Positions 7,588 through 16,690 of a stretch of DNA of 64,000 nucleotides are shown piece after piece. This stretch comes from Palaemon carinicauda. Lineage: Eukaryota > Arthropoda > Malacostraca > Decapoda > Palaemonidae. The position numbers and the translations under genes were made by a program. The DNA lies in assembly GCF_036898095.1 (NCBI RefSeq), contig NC_090735.1, positions 7,692,161 to 7,756,160 on the forward strand, written 5' to 3'. Numbering within the stretch: the stretch's first letter is position 1; each line of letters begins with the position of its first letter. Under the pieces are notes generated by a model that saw only the letters and a list, made by a program, of their open reading frames with translations, searched no databases and was not told the origin of the DNA.

Positions 7588-10011
7588 ATGGCTGACCCTT
7601 CTCAAGTCCCTAAATTCAGAAAGTGTAATGCTAGGGACTGTTCAAGGCGTCTTCCGAAGGCCTCTATCGATCCTCACACCGTTTGTTCCAATTGTCGGGA
7701 TAAAACCTGTCAATTGGAAGATCGATGTGAGGAATGCGTTGGGCTTTCGGAATTCGATTTTCTCGAATTCCAGAAATATACACGTAGGCTAGAGAGAGAT
7801 AGAGTCAGGAGAAGTTCATCTCGCTCCGTTGAATTTTCCTCTCCTCATGCCCCACAACCTATTCCTTCCCCTGTAGTGGTTGCTCCTGATCCCCCTTCTA
7901 GCACTCAACAATCTTCGATGGCAGATATGATGCGTGCCATTCAGGCTCTGGGTGAGAGAGTCGAGTCCTTGGCTAGTGACCGTAACCAGCTCATGGCAGA
8001 CGTCAAGGAGCTGAAGTGCAAGAGTGCAGTGGGTAGTGATAAAGTGAGTGGTAGTGTTGTGGATAGTGTTGCGCTTGAGGGTTCGTCTGTTCGTGCCTGT
8101 CGTCCTCCCAGTCCGGGACCTCTTGCAAGCTCCCAAGCCCAGGGGAGAAGCAATGTCGTACGACCAAAGGGTTCGAGAGGCTTTAATCAGCGAACAGACG
8201 TTCCCTCCGTGGTTTCGGGCGTATCTACCCAAGATCGCCCCACCCACACGAAGACGAGAGAGCCCATTTATTCCTCGTCTGCGGAAGAGGTTTCTCATAA
8301 GAAACCATGGACCAAGGTCTCGCGGCCTCTTAAGCGCAAGTCGGTCCCTTCCGCGCAAGTCCAACGGCCCAGTTGTAGCCACTGGGTCAGTTCGGACTCG
8401 CTGCAGTCTTCCGACGACTGCTCACCTCCTAAGAGAGGTAAAGCGGTACCGCATCAGGCAGTAACACCGTCTGTTGCCGCACCTGCTCCTGTAGACCCTA
8501 AGTGGTCTTTGCTGCAGACCATGCAGTCACAGTTAACGTCATTGATGCAGGACTTTCGTGCGGAGAAGGTTGACGCTGCACCAACCTCTAGCCTACAACC
8601 AACCACGGTTGTGCGTCCGGTGGACGCTGAGGCTACCTTCTCCCGCACTCCAGCTGTGAGAGTCCCGCCACCCATGCGTTCCAGTGTACCCTGCCAGCCG
8701 CATGTTGACGTTCAGCGACGCACGGAACCTTCCGTTGACGTTCGCGAGGTACAACAACAACCTAAGTTGTTTTGTTTTGACGCGGTGCGTCAACCTCCGC
8801 AACCCAGTGTGGTTACCTCTACTCGCCCACAGCAGACTAGACAGTCTGGAGTAGACGCTATGCGTCCCCGCGCTGCTATGGTTGTTGCCAGTTCACAGAC
8901 TGGGCAACAGTTCCATGACGTTGCGTCCGGTTCAGTCACGCGTGCACCCGTGCTGCCGGACTCAGCTGACCAGCCGATTCCTACTCCTTTGCCGCTTCCT
9001 CCTCAGTTTTCAGATGATGGACTCTCTGATGATGACGACACTGCACACATTGACGACCCGCATACGGACATCGACGAACCCAAGACCACGCAACCCTCCT
9101 TGGACTTTAGAAAAGTTCTTGCTTTGTTCAAGGAGATGTTTCCTGATCAGTTTGTGCCTGCGGCTCCACGCTCTCCTCCGTCAGAGTTCGCTTTAGGCAC
9201 GCAGTCATCAGCGCCTGCCTTCACGAAACTCGTCCTCACCCGCTCGTCCAAGAGAGCTTTACGAGTTTTAGGAGATTGGATGCAGTCCAAAAAGAACCTT
9301 GGGAAGACAGCATTTACGTTTCCCCCTGCGAGACTCTCTTCCAGATCGAGCGTCTGGTATGCCACGGGAGAAGTTCTCGGCTTGGGAGTTCCAGCCTCTG
9401 CCCAGGGCGACTTCTCAAGTCTAGTAGACTCTCCCCGCAGGCTAGCCATGAGACGCTCTAAGATTTGTTGGTCTCCTTCAGACTTAGACCATCTGTTGAA
9501 AGGAGTGTTTAGAGCCTTCGAGGTCTTTAACTTTTTGGACTGGTGTCTGGGAGCTTTGAGCAGGAAGATCTCCCCTTCTGACAAGGAAGCTTCCTTGCTC
9601 ATTATGTCCTGCATGGACAAGGCCATACGTGACGGATCCAGTGAGCTTGCGGCTTCGTTCGTATCCAGGGTCCTCAAGAAACGGGAAAACCTTTGCTCTT
9701 TCCTGTCAGCTGGAGTAACACCGTGTCAGAGATCGGAACTTCTGTTTGCTCCTCTCTCAAAGTGCCTTTTCCCAGAGGACTTGATAAAGGAGATTGCTGC
9801 CTCCTTGATTCAGAAAGACACCCATGACCTGGTTGCGTCCTCTGCCCGCAAAGCCACCCCTTTGCCTACCTTGTCTAGACCCAGGATGGACACTCCAGCG
9901 TCCAGATTCATTCCGCCCTTTCGTGGCAGAGCCTCCAGCAGAGGAGGTGCTCGTGCCGAAGGGAGACGTGGGAAGAAGAAAGGTACCAAGTCCTTTAAAG
10001 GCAGAGTCTGA
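7588..10011 (+). CDS. DIRS-A2 Gag-like protein, full length
   Basis: 807 residues, ATG 7588, TGA 10009-10011. The N-terminus (residues 10-55) is a Cys-rich module (CNARDC, CSNC, then CEEC), probably zinc-binding. Residues about 100-145 look helical or coiled-coil (MRAIQALGERVESL). A Ser/Pro/basic linker follows, then a conserved region from about residue 495 (DFRKVLALF, SSKRALRVLG, VWYATGE, FSSLVDSPRR, NFLDWCLGALS), and an R/G/K-rich tail. By family it is the structural RNA-binding protein; no protease or enzyme motif is visible. It overlaps the RT ORF from 9824. After its TGA the frame stays open to the YR stop. Confidence 0.88.
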   Translation: MADPSQVPKFRKCNARDCSRRLPKASIDPHTVCSNCRDKTCQLEDRCEECVGLSEFDFLEFQKYTRRLERDRVRRSSSRSVEFSSPHAPQPIPSPVVVAPDPPSSTQQSSMADMMRAIQALGERVESLASDRNQLMADVKELKCKSAVGSDKVSGSVVDSVALEGSSVRACRPPSPGPLASSQAQGRSNVVRPKGSRGFNQRTDVPSVVSGVSTQDRPTHTKTREPIYSSSAEEVSHKKPWTKVSRPLKRKSVPSAQVQRPSCSHWVSSDSLQSSDDCSPPKRGKAVPHQAVTPSVAAPAPVDPKWSLLQTMQSQLTSLMQDFRAEKVDAAPTSSLQPTTVVRPVDAEATFSRTPAVRVPPPMRSSVPCQPHVDVQRRTEPSVDVREVQQQPKLFCFDAVRQPPQPSVVTSTRPQQTRQSGVDAMRPRAAMVVASSQTGQQFHDVASGSVTRAPVLPDSADQPIPTPLPLPPQFSDDGLSDDDDTAHIDDPHTDIDEPKTTQPSLDFRKVLALFKEMFPDQFVPAAPRSPPSEFALGTQSSAPAFTKLVLTRSSKRALRVLGDWMQSKKNLGKTAFTFPPARLSSRSSVWYATGEVLGLGVPASAQGDFSSLVDSPRRLAMRRSKICWSPSDLDHLLKGVFRAFEVFNFLDWCLGALSRKISPSDKEASLLIMSCMDKAIRDGSSELAASFVSRVLKKRENLCSFLSAGVTPCQRSELLFAPLSKCLFPEDLIKEIAASLIQKDTHDLVASSARKATPLPTLSRPRMDTPASRFIPPFRGRASSRGGARAEGRRGKKKGTKSFKGRV

Positions 10012-12067
10012 CTGCCACCTTCTTCAGACAGCAGTGGGAGCCAGACTCAAGAACTTCTGGCAGACCTGGGAGAAAAAGGGCGCAGATGCACAATCTGTGA
10101 AGTTGCTCAGAGAAGGGTACAAGATCCCGTTTGTACGCAAACCCCCTCTAGCAACATCTCCCATCGATCTATCTCCCAGGTACAGAGAGGAAGACAAGAG
10201 ACTTGCTTTGAAGCAGGAGGTGTCTCTCTTACTAGAAAAGGGAGCGGTAGTCAAAGTCCGGGACCATCAATCCCCGGGCTTCTACAACCGTCTCTTCTTA
10301 GTGGTAAAGAAGACAGGAGGGTGGAGGCCGGTGCTAGACGTCAGTGCGCTGAATGTCTTTGTCACAAAGCAGACGTTCGCCATGGAGACCACAAAGTCCG
10401 TTCTAGCAGCGGTCAGGAAGGAAGACTGGATGGTCTCTTTAGACCTAAGGGACGCTTACTTTCACGTCCCCATCCACCCAGAATCCCAACCTTTTCTGAG
10501 ATTCGCTTACGAAAAGGTTGTCTACCAATTTCAAGCCCTGTGCTTTGGCCTAAGCACAGCTCCTCTTGTATTTACGAGGCTGATGAGGAATATTGCCAAA
10601 TTCCTGCATTTAGCGGATATCAGAGCCTCCCTCTATTTGGACGACTGGCTTCTAAGAGCTTCTTCCAGTCGTCGCTGTCTGGAGAATCTAAAGTGGACTC
10701 TAGATCTGACCAAGGAATTGGGTCTCCTGGTCAATATGGAAAAGTCCCAACTGGTCCCATCCCAAACTATAGTGTACTTAGGGATGGAGATTCACAGTCA
10801 AGCTTTTCGGGCTTTTCCGTCGGCCCCCAGAACAAGTCAAGCCCAAGGATGCATCCAGAACATGCTAAAGAAGGAACGATGTTCAGTCAGACAGTGGATG
10901 AGTCTGATAGGGACGCTTTCATCCCTGGAACAGTTCATTTCGTTAGGGAGACTACACCTCCGTCCCCTTCAATTTCACCTAGCTGTTTACTGGAAAAAGG
11001 ACAAGACGCTAGAAGCGGTCTCGATCCCCATTTCCGAGAAGATGAAGTCATCACTGACTTGGTGGAAGGACAACATCAACCTCAGAGAGGGTCTGCCCCT
11101 GGCTGTTCAGACCCCCAACCACGTTCTCTTCTCGGACACATCGGACACGGGCTGGGGTGCGACATTAGACGGTCGGGAGTGCTCGGGAACTTGGAACTCA
11201 AATCAAAGAACGTTACATATCAACTGCAAGGAGCTACTGGCAGTTCATCTGGCCTTGAAAAGCTTCAAGTCCCTCCTTCAAGGCAAGGTGGTGGAGGTGA
11301 ACTCAGACAACACCACGGCCTTGGCGTACATCTCCAAGCAAGGAGGGACCCATTCTATGACGTACGAGATCGCAAGGGACCTCCTCACCTGGTCAAGAGA
11401 TCTAAACCTTTCTCTAGTAACGAGGTTCATTCAAGGCAACATGAATGTCATGGCGGATTGCCTCAGTCGGAAGGGTCAAATCATTCCAACAGAATGGACC
11501 CTACACAAGGATGTGTGCAAGAGACTATGGGCCACATGGGGCCAACCTACCATAGATCTCTTTGCAACCTCGATGACCAAGAGGCTCCCAATATATTGCT
11601 CACCAATCCCGGACCCAGCAGCAGTTCATATAGATGCCTTTCTACTGGATTGGTCCCATCTAGACCTTTATGCATTCCCCCCGTTAAAGATTGTCAACAA
11701 AGTACTGCAGAAGTTCGCCTCTCACGAAGGGACAAGGTTGACGTTAGTTGCTCCCCTCTGGCCCGCGAGAGAATGGTTCACCGAGGTACTTCAATGGCTG
11801 GTGGACGTTCCCAGAACTCTTCCTCTAAGAGTGGACCTTCTACGTCAGCCACACGTAAAGAAGGTACACCCAGGCCTCCACGCTCTTCGTCTGACTGCCT
11901 TCAGACTATCGAAAGACTCACTAGAGCTAGAGGCTTTTCGAAGGAGGCAGCCAGGGCGATTGCTAGAGCAAGGAGGACATCCACTCTTAGAGTCTACCAG
12001 TCGAAGTGGGAAGTCTTCCGAAACTGGTGCAAGTCGGTATCAGTATCCTCGACCAGTACCTCTGTAA
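9824..12067 (+). CDS. DIRS-A2 reverse transcriptase / RNase H / methyltransferase-like polyprotein
   Basis: 747 residues in the +1 frame relative to Gag, starting at a conserved ATG inside the Gag 3' end. RT motifs: GGWRPVLDVSALN, SLDLRDAYFHVPI, CFGLSTAPLVFTRL and YLDDW (10634-10648). RNase H acidic residues lie in SDTS, CKELLAV, NSDNTTALA and MADCLSR. The C-terminal DIRS domain has IDLFATS, DAFLLDW, AFPPL and VAPLWPAREWF; the A1 version reads FPPF. Relative to A1 there is one extra residue near ARLKNFWQ and one fewer at HSMTYE, so length is unchanged. It overlaps YR by 295 bp. All catalytic residues look present. Confidence 0.93.
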   Translation: MTWLRPLPAKPPLCLPCLDPGWTLQRPDSFRPFVAEPPAEEVLVPKGDVGRRKVPSPLKAESDCHLLQTAVGARLKNFWQTWEKKGADAQSVKLLREGYKIPFVRKPPLATSPIDLSPRYREEDKRLALKQEVSLLLEKGAVVKVRDHQSPGFYNRLFLVVKKTGGWRPVLDVSALNVFVTKQTFAMETTKSVLAAVRKEDWMVSLDLRDAYFHVPIHPESQPFLRFAYEKVVYQFQALCFGLSTAPLVFTRLMRNIAKFLHLADIRASLYLDDWLLRASSSRRCLENLKWTLDLTKELGLLVNMEKSQLVPSQTIVYLGMEIHSQAFRAFPSAPRTSQAQGCIQNMLKKERCSVRQWMSLIGTLSSLEQFISLGRLHLRPLQFHLAVYWKKDKTLEAVSIPISEKMKSSLTWWKDNINLREGLPLAVQTPNHVLFSDTSDTGWGATLDGRECSGTWNSNQRTLHINCKELLAVHLALKSFKSLLQGKVVEVNSDNTTALAYISKQGGTHSMTYEIARDLLTWSRDLNLSLVTRFIQGNMNVMADCLSRKGQIIPTEWTLHKDVCKRLWATWGQPTIDLFATSMTKRLPIYCSPIPDPAAVHIDAFLLDWSHLDLYAFPPLKIVNKVLQKFASHEGTRLTLVAPLWPAREWFTEVLQWLVDVPRTLPLRVDLLRQPHVKKVHPGLHALRLTAFRLSKDSLELEAFRRRQPGRLLEQGGHPLLESTSRSGKSSETGASRYQYPRPVPL
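10012..11772 (+). other. Stop-free Gag/YR frame through the A2 RT/RNase H gene
   Basis: 587 codons without a stop from the base after the Gag TGA to the YR ATG, exactly the same length as in A1. With Gag and YR this makes one frame of 7588-12966 broken by a single TGA. The product would be S/P/Q/R-rich with no known domain. Confidence 0.6.
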
Positions 12068-12966
12068 CCCAAATAGCTGACTTCCTATTATACCTGAGGA
12101 AGGAAAGATCTCTTTCAGCTCCCACTATCAAAGGTTACAGAAGCATGTTGGCAGCAGTCTTCCGTCACAGAGGCTTAGATCTTTCGAACAACAAAGATCT
12201 ACAGGACCTCCTTAAGTCTTTTGAGACCTCGAAGGAGCGTCGTTTGGCTACACCGGGTTGGAATTTAGACGTGGTACTAAGATTCCTTATGTCAGAAAGG
12301 TTCGAGCCACTACAATCAGCCTCCTTTAAAGATCTCACTTTAAAGACTCTTTTCCTCGTTTGCTTAGCAACAGCTAAAAGAGTCAGTGAGATTCACGCCT
12401 TCAGCAGGAACATCGGATTTTCATCTGAAACGGCTACATGTTCTTTACAGCTTGGTTTTCTAGCCAAAAACGAGCTACCTTCTCGTCCTTGGCCGAAATC
12501 GTTCGATATTCCAAGCCTTTCAAATTTGGTTGGAAATGAACTAGAAAGAGTCTTATGCCCTGTTAGAGCTCTTAAGTTCTATTTAAGACGAACTAAACCT
12601 TTACGAGGACAGTCAGAAGCTTTATGGTGTTCTATTAAGAAACCTTCTTTGCCTATGTCAAAGAATGCAGTTTCCTATTATATCAGACTGTTGATACGAG
12701 AAGCTCATTCCCATCTGAATGAGGAAGACCATGCTTTGCTGAAGGTAAGGACACATGAAGTTAGAGCTGTCGCAACTTCAGTGGCCTTTAAACAAAATAG
12801 ATCTCTGCAGAGTATAATGAACGCAACCTATTGGAGAAGCAAGTCAGTGTTCGCGTCTTTTTATCTTAAAGATGTCCAGTCTCTTTACGAGAACTGCTAC
12901 ACCCTGGGACCATTCGTAGCAGCGAGTGCAGTAGTGGGTGAGGGCTCAACCACTACATTCCCCTAA
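11773..12966 (+). CDS. DIRS-A2 tyrosine recombinase (YR)
   Basis: 397 residues from ATG 11773, the same length as A1. Core-binding segment STLRVYQSKW...TIKGYRSMLA; catalytic Arg in AKRVSE, HEVR box, and Tyr in ASFYLKDV near the C-terminus. This is the R-HxxR-Y set needed for integrating the circular DNA intermediate. It lies in the Gag frame, with its start inside the 3' end of the RT ORF. No internal stop. The upstream frame is open, so a longer protein cannot be excluded. Confidence 0.93.
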   Translation: MVHRGTSMAGGRSQNSSSKSGPSTSATRKEGTPRPPRSSSDCLQTIERLTRARGFSKEAARAIARARRTSTLRVYQSKWEVFRNWCKSVSVSSTSTSVTQIADFLLYLRKERSLSAPTIKGYRSMLAAVFRHRGLDLSNNKDLQDLLKSFETSKERRLATPGWNLDVVLRFLMSERFEPLQSASFKDLTLKTLFLVCLATAKRVSEIHAFSRNIGFSSETATCSLQLGFLAKNELPSRPWPKSFDIPSLSNLVGNELERVLCPVRALKFYLRRTKPLRGQSEALWCSIKKPSLPMSKNAVSYYIRLLIREAHSHLNEEDHALLKVRTHEVRAVATSVAFKQNRSLQSIMNATYWRSKSVFASFYLKDVQSLYENCYTLGPFVAASAVVGEGSTTTFP

Positions 12967-13375
12967 TTCCATAACCTTTTTTAATCTTTCTCTTGAAATG
13001 TTTTTTATTGTTGTTTTTGGGTTGTCCGGAAGGCTAAGAAGCCTTTCGCATCCTGGTTGATTTGGCGGGTGGTCAAATTCTTTTCTTGAGAAGAGCCTAG
13101 ATTAGAGGTTTTGATGAGGTCCTGTAGTATGGGTTGCAACCCTTGATACTTCAGCTCCTAGGAGTCGCTCAGCATCCCAAGAGGATCGCGAGGCTCAGTA
13201 AGGAAGACGTACTTAAAAAAGGCAGAGTAATTGTTCAAGTCGACTTCCTTACCAGGTACTTATTTATTTTATGTTTGTTATTTTGAATAACTGCTAAAAT
13301 GAAATACAAAATCCTTAGCTCATAATAATGTAAACAATTAATGCTGGTCTCTACCCACCCCCCTGGGTGTGAATC
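12967..13375 (+). promoter_or_regulatory. Structured 3' non-coding region of A2
   Basis: Conserved hairpin at 13028-13047 (ggaaggct, loop aaga, agcctttc with one G-U pair), a perfect 12-bp palindrome gggttgcaaccc near 13132, and a cacccacc...ctgggtg stem at about 13354-13372 next to the ICR. Shared with A1, A3 and A4. Confidence 0.45.
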
Positions 13376-13468
13376 AGCTTATATAATCACCGGCTAAGTT
13401 TAATATTGAAAAATGTTATTTTTATAATAAAATAAATTTTTGAATATACTTACCCGGTGATTATATAT
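13376..13468 (+). repeat. A2 internal complementary region (ICR)
   Basis: First half (13376-13411) is the exact reverse complement of the left end 7211-7246. Second half (about 13414-13468) is the reverse complement of the right end 13657-13713. The two meet at a run of A/T that marks the circle junction. Confidence 0.93.
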
Positions 13469-13469
13469 T

Positions 13470-13716
13470 AAAGGACCCTCCCTTCCTCCCCAATAGAGAC
13501 CCAGTGGACCGAGGAGAAAATTGAGTTCTGTGTTTACATTGAGTACTGAATACCTGCACGACAGATGGCGCTGTTGAAGTACACCCCCTACCTGCATAGC
13601 GATCGCTGGCGGATTTTGAGCGTAGAGTTTTTCTGTCGGGCAGCAGAGCTGCAGCTTATATAATCACCGGGTAAGTATATTCAAAAATTTATTTTATTAT
13701 AAAAATAAAATTTTTC
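13470..13716 (+). repeat. A2 right inverted terminal repeat
   Basis: Near-perfect inverse of the left ITR, including gcgatcgc, then the right-end-specific 'cgggtaagtatattcaaaaa' and an A/T tail. Confidence 0.92.
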
Positions 13717-13874
13717 AACAGTCTTGGTGAAGTACTTCCTTTTGGTTTGAGCTTTCGCAGTGCAGGTGTTTTATCTTCAACTTAAACTCTTGAACTCTTT
13801 TTGGATAGATTTAATTGTTGATGACTTTGGATTGTTTTTTGGACTTTCTTTGACTTTTCAAAATGGCCGACCCT

Positions 13875-14960
13875 TCCCTTAGTACGGAAGTGTGTTTTAG
13901 GCTTTTAGCAATTATCTTATCACGTTATAAATTGTTGTTGTTAATTATAGATTTTCCTCTATATATTTTATATCTCACCCGCCTTTATTAGGCCTCTTCG
14001 ATTAGCTTTCCATTTATAATAAACATCAAGATAAATTTTAATGATTTGTTTATATGCGGCCTTACCTATTCCTCCCCTAATCCGAGAGTAGGCGGTCCTA
14101 ACTTGGAAACCGAAGTTAAACAACGTTGAGCCCTTTCAACTTTTATTTTCGTTAATAACTCTTACAGAGCAAATGATTTAAAACTTATTAAATGAATATT
14201 TTTTAGTAGATATTTTATGAGATTTTCTTTGAATAGTCTTCGTGCTGTTTCAAAGATGAACTAACGTTTGGTTTATTTATGCTACGCAGTTTGCGTTCTA
14301 TCGTTACGATAGAGAAAGAGAGAATCACGGTTTCACTTTGCAGAAAGAGTAAATCGATTCTGACGTTTTGTTCATTCTGCTTTCAAACTGAAATATTTTA
14401 AATACTAATTTAAAGGAACTTGTTAATTTTCAATTTCTTAGTCCTTTCAGTTTTTTCCTTTGGTCAAATAACCTGTTTATTGACGAAGGGTAAGTGGGCT
14501 TTTCTCTTCTGTGTGAAATCAAGAGAGAGAGAGAGAGAGAGAGACGGAGAGGGAGAGAGGAAGAGAGAACGTTCCGATCTTTATTCTCGTCCCAAGCGAG
14601 TAACGTTGTTCTCGAGTCAGTTTTTTACTCTCGTCCCAAGTCTCTGTACGGGGAGAAAGGATAAAACGTTTTTAGTTTTTATTCTCGTCCCAAGGCACTG
14701 TACGGTGAGAGATTGAAAACGTAGTTTTTAATGAACTAGTGTTTAGTCTCCTCCTCAGTCAATGATCCTTTTAACTTTATATATTTCCGTTTTATTTGAT
14801 ATACAGTATATGTTTACTCTTTTTTTGCTTGTATTAATGTGCTTACATTATACGACTTATTTCGCAATTATAACCTTTTGAGGTAGGGGAGAATTGCGTG
14901 CTTCAGGTAGAAATCAGTTTTTATTCATGCCTAATGTGAAATTATTGAAAAATTCAATTT
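13875..14960 (+). other. Non-coding leader segment replacing the Gag N-terminus in A3 (shared with A4)
   Basis: Homology to A2 stops right after the start ATGGCCGACCC...aagtgt (13863-13895) and resumes near 14968 (aagtgcaaa...agtgataaag), matching A2 at about 8011-8060. In between A3 and A4 (55225-56215) share about 1.1 kb unrelated to A2 Gag, with a GA-rich tract at 14521-14560 and repeated 'ctcgtcccaag' motifs. It is full of stops, so the zinc-finger and coiled-coil part of Gag is lost. It could be an insertion fixed in a subfamily or an unspliced intron; no clear donor was recognised. Confidence 0.6.
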
Positions 14961-14967
14961 CAGTGAA

Positions 14968-16477
14968 GTAAGTGCAAAAACAGAAAATTGTAGTGATAAA
15001 GTGATAATTGCTCAAATTGTTATCAGTGTTGCGACAGAGGGTTCGTCTGTTCGTGCCTGTCGTTCGCCTAGTCCGAGACCTCTTGCAAGCTCCCATGCCC
15101 CAGGGAGAAGTAATGTCGTAGGACTTATGGGTTCGAGAGGCTTTAAACAACGAACAGACGTTCCCTCTATGGTTTCAGGCGTGTCTCGTCAAGACCGCCC
15201 CTACCATAAGACGAGCGAGACGGTTTTCTCCCCGTCATCCGAAGGCTTATCGCGTAAGAAACCGTGGAGCAAGGTTTCGAGACCCTTAAAGCGAAAGTCA
15301 GTCCCTTCAGGACAGGTCCAGCGTCCTGGTTGTAGCCATTGGGACAGCTCTGACCCTGTGCAGTCATCGGAAGACTGCTCGACGCCTAAACAGAAGCGTA
15401 ACACAGGCTCAGAGAGTCTTAGTGTAGGCAAGGTTTTGCAGTCACAGACGTTACCCTCGTCTCTTACCGCACCCATTCCCGTTGATCCTAAATGGGTTGT
15501 ACTGCAAGACATGCAGAATAAGCTTGCCTCTCTTATGGAGGACTATTCTGCTGAGCAGGTTCAACAAAGTCACGTCAATCACGTTTTGTAGAGCCTCACT
15601 CGATGCAGTCCCGTGTTGACTTTCAGCCGCTTGTGGACGTTCAGCCGCTGCCGCTTGCTCTTGTTGACGTTCAGGACGTTCGCCAACCAGCGAAGTTGAC
15701 TTGTTTTGACGTTGAGCGTCAAGCACCGCAGTCAAGAGTTGTTTTGACTGCTCAGTCTAGGCAGTCAAGGCAGTCTCGAGTTGACGTCGAGCGTCCTCCC
15801 GCACCTGTTGTTGTTGCTGGTCAGTCCTTTAAGCAGTTACATGACGTATCGTCCTTGACTGCTACTGATGCTCCTTTGCGTGTGGACTCTGCTTGTCAAG
15901 CATTGCCACCACAGCAGGTCTCTCCCTTGCTTGAGACTCGGCAATTGTCGGACGAGGTTCCTTCAGATGAGGAAGTTGCTGATCCCCCTCCTACTGATAT
16001 TCCCTTGTGGACTCTGTCAGACGGAGAGGAGCCTAAAGCTGCTCAGCCCTCTATGGACTTTAAATAAATCATGCTGATTTTTAAGGATCTTTGTCCGGAT
16101 CATTTTGTAACTGCTGCTCCTCGTTCGCCTAAACGTCAGAGTTTACACTAGGCCTAGCTACTTCAAAGCCGTTGTTTTCTAAGCTAGTGCTCTCTCGCTC
16201 TTCTAAGAGAGCTTTACGTTTGCTAGGCGACTGGTTGAACACCAGGAGGAGTTTGGGGGAGACAGCCTTTGCTTTCCCTCCTTTTAAACTGGCTTATAGA
16301 GCGAGCGTCTGGTATGACACGGGAGAAGTTCTCGGCTTGGGAGTTCCTGCCTCTGCCCAGATAGACTTCTCAAACCTCATAGACTCTCCCTGGCGCCTGG
16401 CCATGAGACGCTCCAAGATTTTATGGTCAGCTTCAGAGCTAGACCATCTCCTGTTAGGAGTTTTTTCAAGCGATTGA
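14968..16477 (+). pseudogene. DIRS-A3 Gag remnant
   Basis: Readable pieces are 15001-15591, 15603-16067 and 16172-16477, in different frames and separated by stops. They match A2 Gag (RPLKRKSVPSGQVQRP, CSHWDSS, DFK, SSKRALRLLGDWL, VWYDTGEVLGLGVPASAQ). The C-terminal quarter is missing beyond the FSNLIDSPW segment. Not translatable as Gag. Confidence 0.8.
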
Positions 16478-16489
16478 AGTTTTGCTGTA

Positions 16490-16690
16490 CAATTATGTCA
16501 TGCATAAACAAGGCTATCAGGGATGGCTCCAATAATCTGACAGCCACGTTCTCTGCAGGAACAAAACTATCAGGGATGGCTCCAATGATCTGGCAGCCAC
16601 GTTCACTGCAGGAGTACGTAAGAGGCAAGTGCGCTTAATGTGTTCATTGTCAAGACAAACTTCACGATGAAGTCTACCAAGCTGTCTTGA
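16490..16690 (+). other. Deletion scar and tandem duplication at the A3 Gag-RT junction
   Basis: A 59-bp unit (…atcagggatggctccaat.a tctg.cagccacgttc…ctgcagg) occurs twice in tandem at about 16508-16613. Just after it, Gag C-terminus plus the first RT motifs (FYNRLFLV, GGWRPVLD) are missing, and RT begins at 16687. Confidence 0.7.

Larger units (their letters stand above)
7208..13716 (+). mobile_element. Intact DIRS copy A2 nested in A3
   Basis: About 6.5 kb with left ITR, Gag, RT/RNase H/MT-like, YR, ICR and right ITR all present and the three ORFs undamaged. Over the roughly 140 bp compared, left and right ITRs differ at one base. Both junctions contain 'tttttcaa', so the boundary is uncertain by a few bases and no target duplication is needed. 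By completeness this is the likeliest autonomous and most recent element in the window. Confidence 0.93.
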
